A stretch of 64,000 nucleotides of DNA from JADKAV01 sp037045455 (GCA_037045455.1 JBAOIN010000010.1:3560-67559); one strand, 5' to 3'; positions 45,751 to 54,380 are shown, numbered from the stretch's first letter. The notes: generated by a model not told the origin, from the sequence alone. Numbers and translations are program-made.

Positions 45751-46624
45751 GTGGGTCGAAGGGGCACGTCCCCGCACCCTCCCGGCTGCCATCGCCCCGG
45801 TCGTCGCCGGCGCCGGCGTCAGCGCCTTCACTGGCTCCAGCCTCAGCCAGAGCGCAGCCATCCTGCACGCAGTCCTCGCCCTGATCGTGGCGCTGGCACT
45901 GCAGATCGGCGTGAACTACTACAACGATTTCCACGACGGGATCCGCGGTACCGACCAGGTCCGGGTCGGCCCGGTCCGGCTGGTTGGCCAAGGCCTGGCC
46001 GCTCCCACGAAAGTGCGCACGGCGGCCTTGATCAGCCTGGGTGTGGCGGCAGCAGTGGGTCTGCTGCTGGTCATCCTGAGCCGGGCATGGGTGCTCTTGC
46101 CGGTGGGGGCTGCGGCGATTCTGGCGGCGTGGGGGTACACCGGCGGGTCCCGGCCCTACGGCTATGCGGGACTCGGCGAACTGTTCGTCTTCGTGTTCTT
46201 CGGGCCGGTGGCAGTCTGCGGGACCACGGCTGTAACCGGCGGCGAGGTCTGGCCCTTGGCCGTCCTCACCTCGGTGGCAGTCGGGTTGCTGACCGTGGCC
46301 ATCCTCGTGGCGAACAACCTGCGCGACGTGAAACTCGATGCCGAAGCCGGCAAGCACACGCTGGCGGTACGGCTCGGCGAGGATCGCACACGCACGTTCT
46401 TCGCGATGTGCCTCATGGTGTGCTTTGTGCTGGTCGCCTGGATCGCACTGACCAGCACCTGGTGGGCGCTACTGGGGATGCTTGGGGCCATCCCCGCCGT
46501 GAAGGCATCGCAGGAGGTGCTCGAACACGCCTACGGGCGCGGGCTTATCCCCGTGCTGCAAGAGACCTCACTGGCCCTGCTGCTGACCGGCGTCGGACTT
46601 GGCGTCGGCTTCCTCGTCGGCTGA
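45734..46624 (+). CDS. menA: 1,4-Dihydroxy-2-naphthoate polyprenyltransferase
   Basis: 296 residues, about nine helices, UbiA superfamily. First Asp-rich motif NYYNDFHDGIRGTD near 60, second NNLRDVKLDAEAGK near 195. Attaches the polyprenyl tail (made by the synthase at 19429) to DHNA in the membrane. Starts inside menE, ends overlapping the DUF4229 gene. Confidence 0.94.
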   Translation: MATVAEWVEGARPRTLPAAIAPVVAGAGVSAFTGSSLSQSAAILHAVLALIVALALQIGVNYYNDFHDGIRGTDQVRVGPVRLVGQGLAAPTKVRTAALISLGVAAAVGLLLVILSRAWVLLPVGAAAILAAWGYTGGSRPYGYAGLGELFVFVFFGPVAVCGTTAVTGGEVWPLAVLTSVAVGLLTVAILVANNLRDVKLDAEAGKHTLAVRLGEDRTRTFFAMCLMVCFVLVAWIALTSTWWALLGMLGAIPAVKASQEVLEHAYGRGLIPVLQETSLALLLTGVGLGVGFLVG

Positions 46625-46894
46625 CGGCTCCTGCAGCGCCGGCTGCATGTGGTCCTCCTTGGCAGCGGCCTCGTCGATCTTCGCGTTCATCCGGCCCATG
46701 ACGCGGCCGAAGCCGGCGCTCATCTGACCGCGCGGCTTGTCCAGCCAGACCAGGCTCAGGGCACCACTGAGCAGGAAGGCCAGCACCAGCAGCAGGAACC
46801 CCCGGGCACCGGTCAGGTAGAGCAGACCACCGACGGCCAGCAGCAGCAGGATCCGCAGACCGGTGTACAGGAAGAAGGCACGTCCAGAACTCAC
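46568..46894 (-). CDS. DUF4229 small membrane protein
   Basis: 108 residues, two or three helices in the first 50 (LYTGLRILLLLAVGGLLYL) and a charged C-terminal tail. DUF4229 proteins commonly sit beside menA in actinobacteria; function unknown. Its 3' end overlaps the menA 3' end by 57 bp on the opposite strand. TACCCT box six bases before GTG 46894. Confidence 0.8.
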   Translation of the reverse strand: MSSGRAFFLYTGLRILLLLAVGGLLYLTGARGFLLLVLAFLLSGALSLVWLDKPRGQMSAGFGRVMGRMNAKIDEAAAKEDHMQPALQEPSADEEADAKSDAGQQQGQ

Positions 46895-46900
46895 GGTCCC

Positions 46901-46906
46901 AGGGTA
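46901..46906 (-). promoter_or_regulatory. Leaderless -10 box of the DUF4229 gene
   Basis: TACCCT, six bases, GTG 46894. Confidence 0.6.
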
Positions 46907-46950
46907 CGTCGTGTACCTCGGCAGCCTTTGTGGCGGCGGCTCATCGGACG

Positions 46951-46956
46951 TACGAT
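46951..46956 (+). promoter_or_regulatory. Leaderless -10 box of the PLDc_N gene
   Basis: TACGAT, six bases, ATG 46963. Confidence 0.6.
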
Positions 46957-46962
46957 CGAATC

Positions 46963-47205
46963 ATGGTCAGGGTCCTTCTGGTGCTCGCGGCGCTGGGGTT
47001 GACCATTTTCGCGCTCATCGACCTGTTCAGCATGGCCGCCGAGGATGTGCGCGGCGGCAGCCGGTTCGTCTGGGCGGTGGTGATCCTGCTGGTGCCGGTC
47101 GCGGGACCGGCGCTGTGGCTATGGTTGGGCCGGGCGCCGTCGGAGGAACCGCGCCACTTGGGGCCTGATGACGACCCGGACTTCCTGCGGGGTTTTCGGC
47201 CCTGA
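46963..47205 (+). CDS. PLDc_N-domain small membrane protein
   Basis: 80 residues, two helices (about 3-25 and 33-53) around a conserved loop, WLWLGRAPSEEP after the second, and an acidic tail. Matches the phospholipase-D-nuclease N-terminal (PLDc_N) family, which lacks the catalytic part. Function unknown. Confidence 0.75.
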   Translation: MVRVLLVLAALGLTIFALIDLFSMAAEDVRGGSRFVWAVVILLVPVAGPALWLWLGRAPSEEPRHLGPDDDPDFLRGFRP

Positions 47206-47290
47206 CGGGCTCGGGTTGGGGAACGGACGTGAGTCGGGCATCTCTCCCGTCGCGAGCGACAGCTAACCCACTCGTGGGGCAATCGGTTCG

Positions 47291-47451
47291 GGAAGTACTG
47301 ATTAATGCTGTTCTGAGCGAAACGGGGCTGAGCGGGTGAGATGTGGTTTCCCACATCGTGTGTCATAGCAGCGCTATGGCACTTGATGTGGGGGACCGCA
47401 GATCGCTCGGTCAGGCTCGTTGCAGCCAGGGCATGATTAATCAGTGGTTCC
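47291..47451. mobile_element. 160-bp element with terminal inverted repeats, copy B
   Basis: Homologous over its full length to 18050-18209. Ends: GGAAGTACTGATTAATGC against GGAACCACTGATTAATCATG read inward, including a matching CTGATTAAT. Inner hairpin CCACATCGTGTGTCATAGC / GCTATGGCACTTGATGTGG is better paired than in copy A, with changes on both arms. Placed between convergent genes and immediately followed by a P5 palindrome. The remaining bases from 47206 to 47290 show nothing recognisable. Confidence 0.75.
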
Positions 47452-47536
47452 TTAGCACTCTGGGCATCGGTGAGCACTAGGGTCGCCCAGAACCCGCCCG
47501 TCGTGCTAACGGATGCCCGGGATGCTCACGGATCGG
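47452..47536. repeat. Palindromic repeat (family P5, copy 2, inverted)
   Basis: TTAGCACTCTGGGCATCGGT and GAGCAC, then after a 30-base loop GTGCTAACGGATGCCCGGGA and TGCTCACGGATC. The reverse complement aligns with 35801-35890. It abuts copy B of the 160-bp element. Confidence 0.8.
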
Positions 47537-47584
47537 TCGTGCGGGGCCGGGGGTGGCGAAAGTTCCGGGCTCACCGGAGCGTGA

Positions 47585-48511
47585 TTACACCCCGGAGTAC
47601 GAGTGCAGACCGGTCGCGAAGAAGTTAACGCCGAAGAAGTTGATGATGAACGCGGCAAACGCGATCAGGCTGATGACCGCGGCCTTGCGGCCCTTCCAGC
47701 CCGCCGTGGACCGGGCGTGCAGATAGCCGGCATAGACGACCCAAGTGATGAACGCCCAGGTCTCCTTGGGGTCCCAGCCCCAGTAGCGACCCCAGGCGTT
47801 CTCGGCCCAGATCGCACCGGCAATGACCGCGAACGTCCAGACCGGGAAGACGAAGGCGATGGTCCGGTAGGCAAGCGCGTCCAATCGCTCGGAATGCGGC
47901 AACCGCGAGGCCAGTCCCGACTCCTGGGTGCCGCGACGTTCGGCCCGGTCCCGGATCAAGTACGCCACCGTGAAGCCGGCGCTGAGCGCGAACGCACCAC
48001 CGGAAATCGCTGCGGCGCTCACGTGGATGACCAGCCACCAGGACTTCAGCGCAGGGACCAGCTGGGCGCTTTCGGTGTAGAGGATCGTGACGGCCAGACC
48101 CAAGGTCAGCAGCACCGACCCGATCACCCACACGCCGAGCCAGCGCAGGTCCGTGCGGGACGAGGCGATCAGGTAGACCAGCGCCACCGCGATCGCCGCT
48201 GCCAACGAGAACTCGTACATGTTGCCCAGTGGGAACCGCTGCGCTGCCAGACCGCGGAAGATGAAGCCGGCGATCAGCAGTCCGGTGCCCAACCAGCTCA
48301 ACGACAAGGCGATGTTGCCGGAACGCCGGCCCGGCTCGCTGGCCTCGATCTGCTCGCTGACGGGCGGACCACCAGCACCCACGAGGACCGGTTGCTTAGC
48401 CGCCAGCGGGACCCGCCGGGCGGCCAGCGATGCCGCGAACATGAACAGCGCCAGCGTATAGACCAACATCGAGGCGTACACCATGAAGTTGCTCAATTGG
48501 GCCACGGTCAT
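47585..48511 (-). CDS. ccsB: Cytochrome c biogenesis protein CcsB (CcsA/ResC type)
   Basis: 308 residues, about eight helices. Haem-handling WWD-type motif WGWDPKETWAFITWVVY near 240 and conserved membrane histidines (VIHVSAAAISGG near 165; HARSTAGW near 265). With ResB forms the system II synthase that exports and attaches haem to apocytochrome c outside. Starts in an ATGA overlap with resB. Confidence 0.93.
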   Translation of the reverse strand: MTVAQLSNFMVYASMLVYTLALFMFAASLAARRVPLAAKQPVLVGAGGPPVSEQIEASEPGRRSGNIALSLSWLGTGLLIAGFIFRGLAAQRFPLGNMYEFSLAAAIAVALVYLIASSRTDLRWLGVWVIGSVLLTLGLAVTILYTESAQLVPALKSWWLVIHVSAAAISGGAFALSAGFTVAYLIRDRAERRGTQESGLASRLPHSERLDALAYRTIAFVFPVWTFAVIAGAIWAENAWGRYWGWDPKETWAFITWVVYAGYLHARSTAGWKGRKAAVISLIAFAAFIINFFGVNFFATGLHSYSGV

Positions 48512-50001
48512 TTCCCTTCGGTCAGCAGGGCGCTAAGGTCACGGACGTCGTCATGGACCCGGCCACCGCCGGACTTGCTGAGGCCCGCTACTTCAGAAAC
48601 TCCAGTCACTGTATCCCCCGAAGCGCGTACCCACACCCGCCGCCGGTGCAACAGCAGCGACATGCTGACGCCCAGTACCACGAAGGCCGCGGCAGCCAGG
48701 GCTAACCAGCGGCCGGGGTCGTGGGCGATGGACACGTTGGCGAAATCGCGGAACCCCACGAACTCGACGGTCATGCCGTCTGGCAGCTGCCAGGAGTCGC
48801 CCGGTTTCAGCGCTTTGGTGCCGATCCGCTGCAGGCCCGACGTGTCGAGTTGGTAGACGTTGCCGCCGGCGGGCACGTCGCCGGTGAACGCGCCGAGGAA
48901 CAGCTGCGGGTCCTGTGCGGCGGGGAACGTCGACACGGGCCCCATCACCGGATCGATCGTGGCGGTCGGCAGGAACAGCCCCGTGAGGGCGAAGCCGGGG
49001 TCGAGGTCCGGCAGCTTCACGACACCGGCCGAGGTGAGGTTGCCGTCCCGGGGCAGGAAGACCACGGCGTCGTCGTAGACGACCTCGCCCTTGGAGTCCC
49101 GGATTCGGATCTCGGGGGCGTAACCGTGGCCGGTCAGGAACACCTTGACCCCGCCCACCAGCAGCGGGCTGTTGACGCTGAACTGCCGCTGTTCTTCCGG
49201 CGCGCCCGGCTTCTCGCTGACCAGGGCTGTGGCTTCGAACTGCCGTGGCGCGCCGCGCTGCTGCCCGCTTTCCTGGAACGTGGCGGTGAAGTCCTGCAAC
49301 AGCACCGAGAAGGGTGAGATCTGATCGGGGTTCACCAGCCGGCCCTTGCGGAAGGAGTCGAACTGGGTCAAGGAGCCCGTGAAGCCTTTGCCCTCAACCA
49401 CGATGACCTTGGCGGACCAGCCGAACAAGCCGCCGACGGCGACCGCGAAGAGCAGCAGGATGAAGCACATGTGGAAAAGCAGGTTCCCGACCTCGTGCAG
49501 ATAGCCCTTCTCGGCGGCGACCCAGTTCCCCTCCCGGCGAACCCGCCAGCGATTGCGGCGCAGGAACTCCTCGGCGGTGTCCAGCGCGTCCGGTGTGCCC
49601 GCGACTTGGGCGTAGGCGGGCATTCGGGAAAGTCGGGACGGTGCTGCTGGCGGAGGTTTGCGCAGCACCTTGATGAAGTCGGCCGTGCGCGGAACGATGC
49701 AGCCGATCAGCGAGATGCACAACAGCAGGTAGACGGCCGCGAACCACGGTGCGGCGAATACGTCGAACATGCCGAGCCGGTCGAGCCAGGGCCCCACGCC
49801 TGGATGGGCGGCCAGGTAGTCGTCGACGCGGGCGGCGTCAGTTCCGCGCTGCGGGAACACCGATCCGGGGATGCTGGCCAGGGCGAGCAGCATCAACAGA
49901 ATCAGGGCGGTGCGCATGCTGGTCAACGTGCGCCAACCCCAGCGCAGCCAGCCACGTATGCCCAGTTTCGGTCCCGTGCTGCGGGTCTCGGTGATGGTCA
50001 C
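48508..50001 (-). CDS. resB: Cytochrome c biogenesis protein ResB (Ccs1)
   Basis: 497 residues: three N-terminal helices (SMRTALILLMLLALASIPGS near 28 is family-typical), GNLLFHMCFILLLFAV near 185 with the haem-channel histidine, a large extracytoplasmic domain from about 210 to 430, and a final helix. Partner of CcsB. GTG 50001; upstream region 50002-50206 holds two palindromic repeats. Confidence 0.92.
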   Translation of the reverse strand: MTITETRSTGPKLGIRGWLRWGWRTLTSMRTALILLMLLALASIPGSVFPQRGTDAARVDDYLAAHPGVGPWLDRLGMFDVFAAPWFAAVYLLLCISLIGCIVPRTADFIKVLRKPPPAAPSRLSRMPAYAQVAGTPDALDTAEEFLRRNRWRVRREGNWVAAEKGYLHEVGNLLFHMCFILLLFAVAVGGLFGWSAKVIVVEGKGFTGSLTQFDSFRKGRLVNPDQISPFSVLLQDFTATFQESGQQRGAPRQFEATALVSEKPGAPEEQRQFSVNSPLLVGGVKVFLTGHGYAPEIRIRDSKGEVVYDDAVVFLPRDGNLTSAGVVKLPDLDPGFALTGLFLPTATIDPVMGPVSTFPAAQDPQLFLGAFTGDVPAGGNVYQLDTSGLQRIGTKALKPGDSWQLPDGMTVEFVGFRDFANVSIAHDPGRWLALAAAAFVVLGVSMSLLLHRRRVWVRASGDTVTGVSEVAGLSKSGGGRVHDDVRDLSALLTEGK

Positions 50002-50044
50002 GGCGCCACCTCGGCCGAACTACCTGTGCAGGTCCAGGTCATCG

Positions 50045-50099
50045 GTGCAGGTTCGTGCAGGCCGCTCAAAGCGCGACCTAACCCTGCACGAACGTGCAC
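50045..50099. repeat. Palindrome built on GTGCAGG (family P7)
   Basis: GTGCAGGTTCGTGCAGG pairs with CCCTGCACGAACGTGCAC across a 20-base loop. Just upstream of resB. Single copy in the window. Confidence 0.6.
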
Positions 50100-50121
50100 G
50101 TCCGGCCGCACGAGCTCTGAG

Positions 50122-50192
50122 CCATCCTTCACCGTTTGTGCGATCCTGCACCGTTCCGAACGGTGCCGAATCCACCAAACGGTGAAGGATGG
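50122..50192. repeat. Nested palindrome (family P6, copy 2)
   Basis: Perfect 17-bp outer arms CCATCCTTCACCGTTTG and CAAACGGTGAAGGATGG enclose a perfect inner palindrome GCACCGTTCCGAACGGTGC (50148-50166). Homologous to 40228-40286. Between the ccdA end and resB. Confidence 0.85.
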
Positions 50193-50206
50193 GCCCGCTA
50201 GCCGCA

Positions 50207-50971
50207 TCACAACCCCACCTCGAATCCGCTGGCCCATACCCGCATCCACACGGAGATCTCGTTCCACAGACCCGTGACCAGCAGCACGCCGATCAGGATC
50301 AGCGTTGCCCCGCCGAAGCGCAGCACCCAGACCGAGTGCCGGCGCAGCCATGAGACCGTGCCGGCCATGCGCCGGAAGGCCAGAGCGATGATCAGGAACG
50401 GCACCCCCAGGCCGATGCAGTAGGCCACCGACAACAGCGCGCCACGCAGGGCCGAACCCTCAGAGAAAACCAGCGCCTGCACGGCGGCCAGCGTCGGCCC
50501 GATGCACGGGGTCCAGCCCAGACCGAACAGCACGCCCAGCACCGGCGCGGTCCACATGCCCAGCCGCGGCGAGACATGCCAGCGGACGTCGCGCTGCAAC
50601 CAGGGCAGGCCACCCATGAACGCGATGCCGAACACGATGACGATCACGCCCAGCACGCGCTGGATCGGCTCCTGATAGCGCAGCAGCACCTCGCCGGCGT
50701 ACCCGAGCAGCGCACCGTAGGAGATGAACACCAGCGAGAAACCGAGAATGAAAAGCCCGACCCCGGTGAGGATCTTCGACTGCGCCGGGGTGGTGTGCTC
50801 TTCAAGTTCCGCCCCGGTGACGCCGGTGACGACGCCGACATAACCGGGTACCAGCGGCAGGACGCAGGGGCTGGCGAAGGACACGAAACCGGCCAGCAGC
50901 GCCAGCGGCACGGCCAACAGCAGTGACCCACCGGAGACGGTGTCCGCGACGGCGGCCAGCGTCTGCGTCAC
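50207..50971 (-). CDS. ccdA: Thiol-disulfide transporter CcdA
   Basis: 254 residues, six helices. The two membrane cysteines that carry reducing power outward are in SFASPCVLPLVPGY near 36 and GWTPCIGPTL near 155. Feeds ResA. GTG 50971 overlaps the resA stop (GTGA). Confidence 0.93.
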   Translation of the reverse strand: MTQTLAAVADTVSGGSLLLAVPLALLAGFVSFASPCVLPLVPGYVGVVTGVTGAELEEHTTPAQSKILTGVGLFILGFSLVFISYGALLGYAGEVLLRYQEPIQRVLGVIVIVFGIAFMGGLPWLQRDVRWHVSPRLGMWTAPVLGVLFGLGWTPCIGPTLAAVQALVFSEGSALRGALLSVAYCIGLGVPFLIIALAFRRMAGTVSWLRRHSVWVLRFGGATLILIGVLLVTGLWNEISVWMRVWASGFEVGL

Positions 50972-51522
50972 GACTCGCCCGCGAGTTGCTGCAACGCATC
51001 CTCGAGTTCCTCGGCGGTCACCGCGCCCAGGAATCTGCCCGCCACGCGGCCTTTGGCGTCGATCAACAGCGTGGAGGGGATGGCCTGTGGCGGCAACGTG
51101 CCGGAGAACTTCAGCACCAACTGGCCGTTCGGGTCCGGCAGGTTCGGGTAGTCGATCCCGTACTTCTTCACGAACTGCCTGGCCGCGGCATCGGTGTCCC
51201 GGGTATCGAGGCCCAGGAAGTTCACGTCCGGATTGCGCTTATGCACGGCCGCCAACTCAGGTGCCTCCGCACGGCACGGTGAGCACCACGAGGCCCACAC
51301 GTTGATCACCCCCGGCGACCCCTTCCATTCCGAGGTGTCCACCGGGTTGCCATTCAAGTCGGTCCCGGTAAGTACCGGTGCCGGCTTGCGCTGGTCGACC
51401 GGCAGTATCACTGACGATCCGTCTCCCGCAACGTAGTTCTGCGACTGGCCGGGGTCGGTGGACTGCAGTGAGCACGCCGACAGGGCCATGACCCCGATCA
51501 GCACCGCTGCAACCATCCGCAC
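50968..51522 (-). CDS. resA: Lipid-anchored thioredoxin-like protein ResA/TlpA
   Basis: 184 residues from GTG 51522 (ATG 51516 is possible). Signal peptide with lipobox LSAC near residue 16; thioredoxin-like domain with active site WASWCSPCRAEAPEL near 80 and the cis-Pro region QAIPSTLLID. It reduces the haem-binding CxxCH cysteines of apocytochrome c outside the membrane, being re-reduced by CcdA. Confidence 0.9.
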   Translation of the reverse strand: MRMVAAVLIGVMALSACSLQSTDPGQSQNYVAGDGSSVILPVDQRKPAPVLTGTDLNGNPVDTSEWKGSPGVINVWASWCSPCRAEAPELAAVHKRNPDVNFLGLDTRDTDAAARQFVKKYGIDYPNLPDPNGQLVLKFSGTLPPQAIPSTLLIDAKGRVAGRFLGAVTAEELEDALQQLAGES

Positions 51523-51524
51523 GT

Positions 51525-52166
51525 TCAGGCCCCCACACCCTTCGTCGATTGCGCGTACAGCGCGGCGGCCGGCTCGGTGTAGACGATCGACTGCAGCCGG
51601 TCCCCCTCGAACACCAGGCTGGTGAGCGAGGCCAGGTTGCACTGCCGGCGCCGCGGATCGTGGACGAACCGCCGGCCTTCGGCGTCCAGCCGGGCGATCC
51701 AGACCGGCAACTGGTGACTGACGAGGACGACTTCGTGGCCGGCGTTGCGACGGCGGGCGTCGGTGATCGCTGAGCGCATTCGGGCCGCGACGTCCTTGTA
51801 CGGCTCGCCCCAGGACGGCAGGAACGGGTTGTACAGGTGACGCCAGGCGCGCGGCTGCTTCAGCACGCCATCACCCACACTCACCCGCTTGCCTTCGAAC
51901 ACGTTGCCGGCCTCGATGATCCGGTCGTCGATCACGGGCGTGAGACCGAACTTCGACGCGATCGGGGCGGCGGTCTCCTGCGCACGCTCCAGTGGCGAGG
52001 ACCAGACCTCGGTGAGATCCCGGGAGGCCAGCGCATCGGCGGCCAGGTCGGCCATCTGCCGGCCGAGGTCGGACAGGTGAAAATCGGTAAGCCGCCCGTA
52101 GAGGATCTTGTCCGGGTTGTAGACCTCACCGTGGCGCAGCAGGTGCACTGTGGTGTGCTCGGTCAC
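51525..52166 (-). CDS. Histidine phosphatase family protein
   Basis: 213 residues from GTG 52166, overlapping the hemL stop. Phosphohistidine motif LLRHGEVYNPD near 10, SSPLERAQETA near 60 and VLVSHQLPVW near 155 are the branch-1 core. Conserved between hemL and resA in actinobacteria (Rv0525 position); the substrate is not known. Confidence 0.88.
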   Translation of the reverse strand: MTEHTTVHLLRHGEVYNPDKILYGRLTDFHLSDLGRQMADLAADALASRDLTEVWSSPLERAQETAAPIASKFGLTPVIDDRIIEAGNVFEGKRVSVGDGVLKQPRAWRHLYNPFLPSWGEPYKDVAARMRSAITDARRRNAGHEVVLVSHQLPVWIARLDAEGRRFVHDPRRRQCNLASLTSLVFEGDRLQSIVYTEPAAALYAQSTKGVGA

Positions 52167-53452
52167 GCGGATACCTCCTGGGCTCGGGCGGCGGCGTCCG
52201 CGCCGGCCGGCAGAGCGTCGCTGATGCGCTGCAAGGCCCGGTCGTCGTGGGCACTGCTGACGAACCAGGCTTCGAAGGCCGACGGCGGCAGACACACCCC
52301 ATTGTCGAGCATGCTTTGGTGGAACTCCGCGAAGGCCCCGGTGTCCTGCCGCTGAGCCTGGCTGTAGTCGGTCACGGGCTCGCTGCGGAAGAAGACGCTG
52401 AACAGGTTGCCCGCTCGTTGCAGGGTGTGCGCAACGCCAGCCGCGGTGAACGCCTCACCGACCATGGTGATGACCGCCTCCGCGGCGGCATCCAGAGCGG
52501 GGTAATCAGCGTTGCGCAGCATCGCCAGGCCGGCCGCCGTGGCCACCGGGTTCCCGGACAGCGTGCCGGCTTGGTACACCGGCCCCACCGGAGCCAGCAT
52601 CTGCATGACATCGGCCCGGCCTCCGAACGCCGCCACCGGCAGCCCGCCGCCGATCACCTTGCCGAACGTGAAGAGGTCCGCGCTCACCCCTTCCAGGCCG
52701 TACCAACCGCTGGGTGACACGCGGAAACCCGTCATCACCTCGTCGCTGATCAGCAGCGTCCCGTACTCCTTGCACAGCCCGGCCAAGCCCTGGCTGAAGC
52801 CCGGCGCAGGCGGGACGACGCCCATGTTGGCCGGGACCGCCTCAGTGATCACAGCTGCCACGGGTTGCGCCGCGAGTACCTCGGCCACGGCGTCGAGGTC
52901 GTTGTACGGCAGCACGATCGTCTGCGCGGTTTGGCCCGGGGTGACTCCGGCGCTGTCGGGCAACCCGAGGGTGGCGATTCCGCTGCCCGCGTGGGCGAGC
53001 AACGCGTCGGAGTGGCCGTGGTAGCAGCCGGCGAACTTCACGATCGGGTCCCGCCCGGTGAAACCGCGGGCCACGCGAATGGCGCTCATCGTCGCTTCGG
53101 TGCCGCTGCTGACCAGCCGGACCTCGTCCACCGGCGCCACCCGGTCGGTGATCAACTCGGCGAGTTCCACCTCGTTGGGGTGGGGGGCACCGAAACCGAG
53201 ACCCTGCGCAGCGGCGTCTTGGACCGCGTGCACGACCGCCGGATGAGCATGTCCGAGCAGGGCCGGGCCCCATTGCCCGACCAGATCGACGTACTCATTC
53301 CCGTCGACATCGGTCACGTAGGGGCCGCTGCCATGGGTGAACCAGACCGGATGCCCACCGACCGCCCGGAAGGCGCGGACCGGGGAGTTGACCCCACCCG
53401 GGGTGACCTTCTGGGCCCGTTGCATCCACGCCAGAGAGGTGCTGCGATCCAT
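52163..53452 (-). CDS. hemL: Glutamate-1-semialdehyde 2,1-aminomutase
   Basis: 429 residues. PLP enzyme making 5-aminolevulinate in the C5 haem pathway. VTPGGVNSPVRAF near 16, SSGTEATMSAIR, GCYHGHSDALL and the PLP lysine in FGKVIGGGLPVAAFGG near 265 are diagnostic. It heads an overlapping operon hemL-phosphatase-resA-ccdA, pairing haem supply with its attachment to cytochrome c. Confidence 0.95.
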   Translation of the reverse strand: MDRSTSLAWMQRAQKVTPGGVNSPVRAFRAVGGHPVWFTHGSGPYVTDVDGNEYVDLVGQWGPALLGHAHPAVVHAVQDAAAQGLGFGAPHPNEVELAELITDRVAPVDEVRLVSSGTEATMSAIRVARGFTGRDPIVKFAGCYHGHSDALLAHAGSGIATLGLPDSAGVTPGQTAQTIVLPYNDLDAVAEVLAAQPVAAVITEAVPANMGVVPPAPGFSQGLAGLCKEYGTLLISDEVMTGFRVSPSGWYGLEGVSADLFTFGKVIGGGLPVAAFGGRADVMQMLAPVGPVYQAGTLSGNPVATAAGLAMLRNADYPALDAAAEAVITMVGEAFTAAGVAHTLQRAGNLFSVFFRSEPVTDYSQAQRQDTGAFAEFHQSMLDNGVCLPPSAFEAWFVSSAHDDRALQRISDALPAGADAAARAQEVSA

Positions 53453-53496
53453 GGCTCCGATCGTCGCATTTGGTTTCGGGGTGGCCCGCCCCGGGG

Positions 53497-53573
53497 GTTT
53501 TGTCGCGAAGTTGCCCCCGCTGTCGCGAAGGCGTCACGACACGCCGAGGTTTAGGACGACAACGCAACAAAAC
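53497..53573. repeat. 75-bp inverted-repeat unit (family P2)
   Basis: GTTTTGTCGCGAAGTTGCC at the start, CACGACACGCCGAGG in the centre, ACGACAACGCAACAAAAC at the end. Located between the TMEM175-type gene end and the hemL start. Confidence 0.8.
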
Positions 53574-53595
53574 CAGTCGTTACACCAGCCAGCGG

Positions 53596-54252
53596 CTAGG
53601 GGTCTTCCGGCGGGTTAACATGCCCCCGGTTGAGCAGAACCCCCGCGAGTGTCGAAGCCGCGAACCACCACGCCAGGGCCAGCCACGTGGACACGAAGGC
53701 CAGCGGGATGGAGGACAGAAAGACCAGCAGCGGGCTCAACGACCCGAGAATCTGCATCCGGGCGAATTCACGGCTGGGTTGGGCGACGAACAACCCGCCC
53801 TTCCACGCGACCACGAACAGCACCACTTCCATGCCGCTCACGGCGCTGGCGTACACGGCGAACAGGGCGACCGCCAGCGGGTTGCGCCAGTAGTCGCCGA
53901 GCATCGAGGCCGGCACCGGGAGCAACGCGATCAGCGCGAGGTAGAACAGCGTGGCCAGCACGTAGCGGGAGTCCATGCCGCGCAGGGTCTGCGTGAAGCG
54001 GTGGCTGGCCCGCCAGTACACCGCGACCCAGGCGAACGCCACAAGGTACGCGAGAAGCGCAGGCCACTTTCCGGTGACGGCTTCCCACATCGCGGAAGGC
54101 GACGTGCGGTCCCCCTCGACCTCGGGCAGGCCGATCTCTACGGCAGCCAGTGTCAGCGCGATCGCGAAGACCGCGTCGGAGAAGAACACAACCCGATCGA
54201 ACGCGACCCCGTCACCCCTGGGGTAGAACGTTCGTGTCCAGACCGAAGCCAT
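53596..54252 (-). CDS. TMEM175-family (DUF1211) potassium channel-like protein
   Basis: 218 residues, six helices. The pore-lining signature FSDAVFAIALTL near 24 (canonical FSDGVFAIAITL) follows RVV. Bacterial TMEM175 forms K+-permeable tetramers; most prokaryotic forms have one repeat per subunit, as here. TAGCCT box six bases before ATG 54252. Confidence 0.85.
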   Translation of the reverse strand: MASVWTRTFYPRGDGVAFDRVVFFSDAVFAIALTLAAVEIGLPEVEGDRTSPSAMWEAVTGKWPALLAYLVAFAWVAVYWRASHRFTQTLRGMDSRYVLATLFYLALIALLPVPASMLGDYWRNPLAVALFAVYASAVSGMEVVLFVVAWKGGLFVAQPSREFARMQILGSLSPLLVFLSSIPLAFVSTWLALAWWFAASTLAGVLLNRGHVNPPEDP

Positions 54253-54258
54253 TCCCGC

Positions 54259-54264
54259 AGGCTA
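54259..54264 (-). promoter_or_regulatory. Leaderless -10 box of the TMEM175-type gene
   Basis: TAGCCT, six bases, ATG 54252. Confidence 0.6.
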
Positions 54265-54316
54265 GCGCCGCTGCTCCGCAGCCCGCTCAGCGGGAAACAG
54301 CCCGCGGGCCGCGGTT

Positions 54317-54380
54317 GTTTGAGTCCGACGCAGTTGTGAGGGGCGTCTGGATCTCACAACTGCGTCGTTGTCTCGCAAAC
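54317..54380. repeat. Palindrome with perfect CGACGCAGTTGTGAG arms (family P8)
   Basis: CGACGCAGTTGTGAG (54326-54340) and CTCACAACTGCGTCG (54353-54367) are exact inverses; outer GTTTGAG and CTCGCAAAC extend the pairing with a small bulge. Between the fadB end and the TMEM175-type gene. Single copy in the window. Confidence 0.7.
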
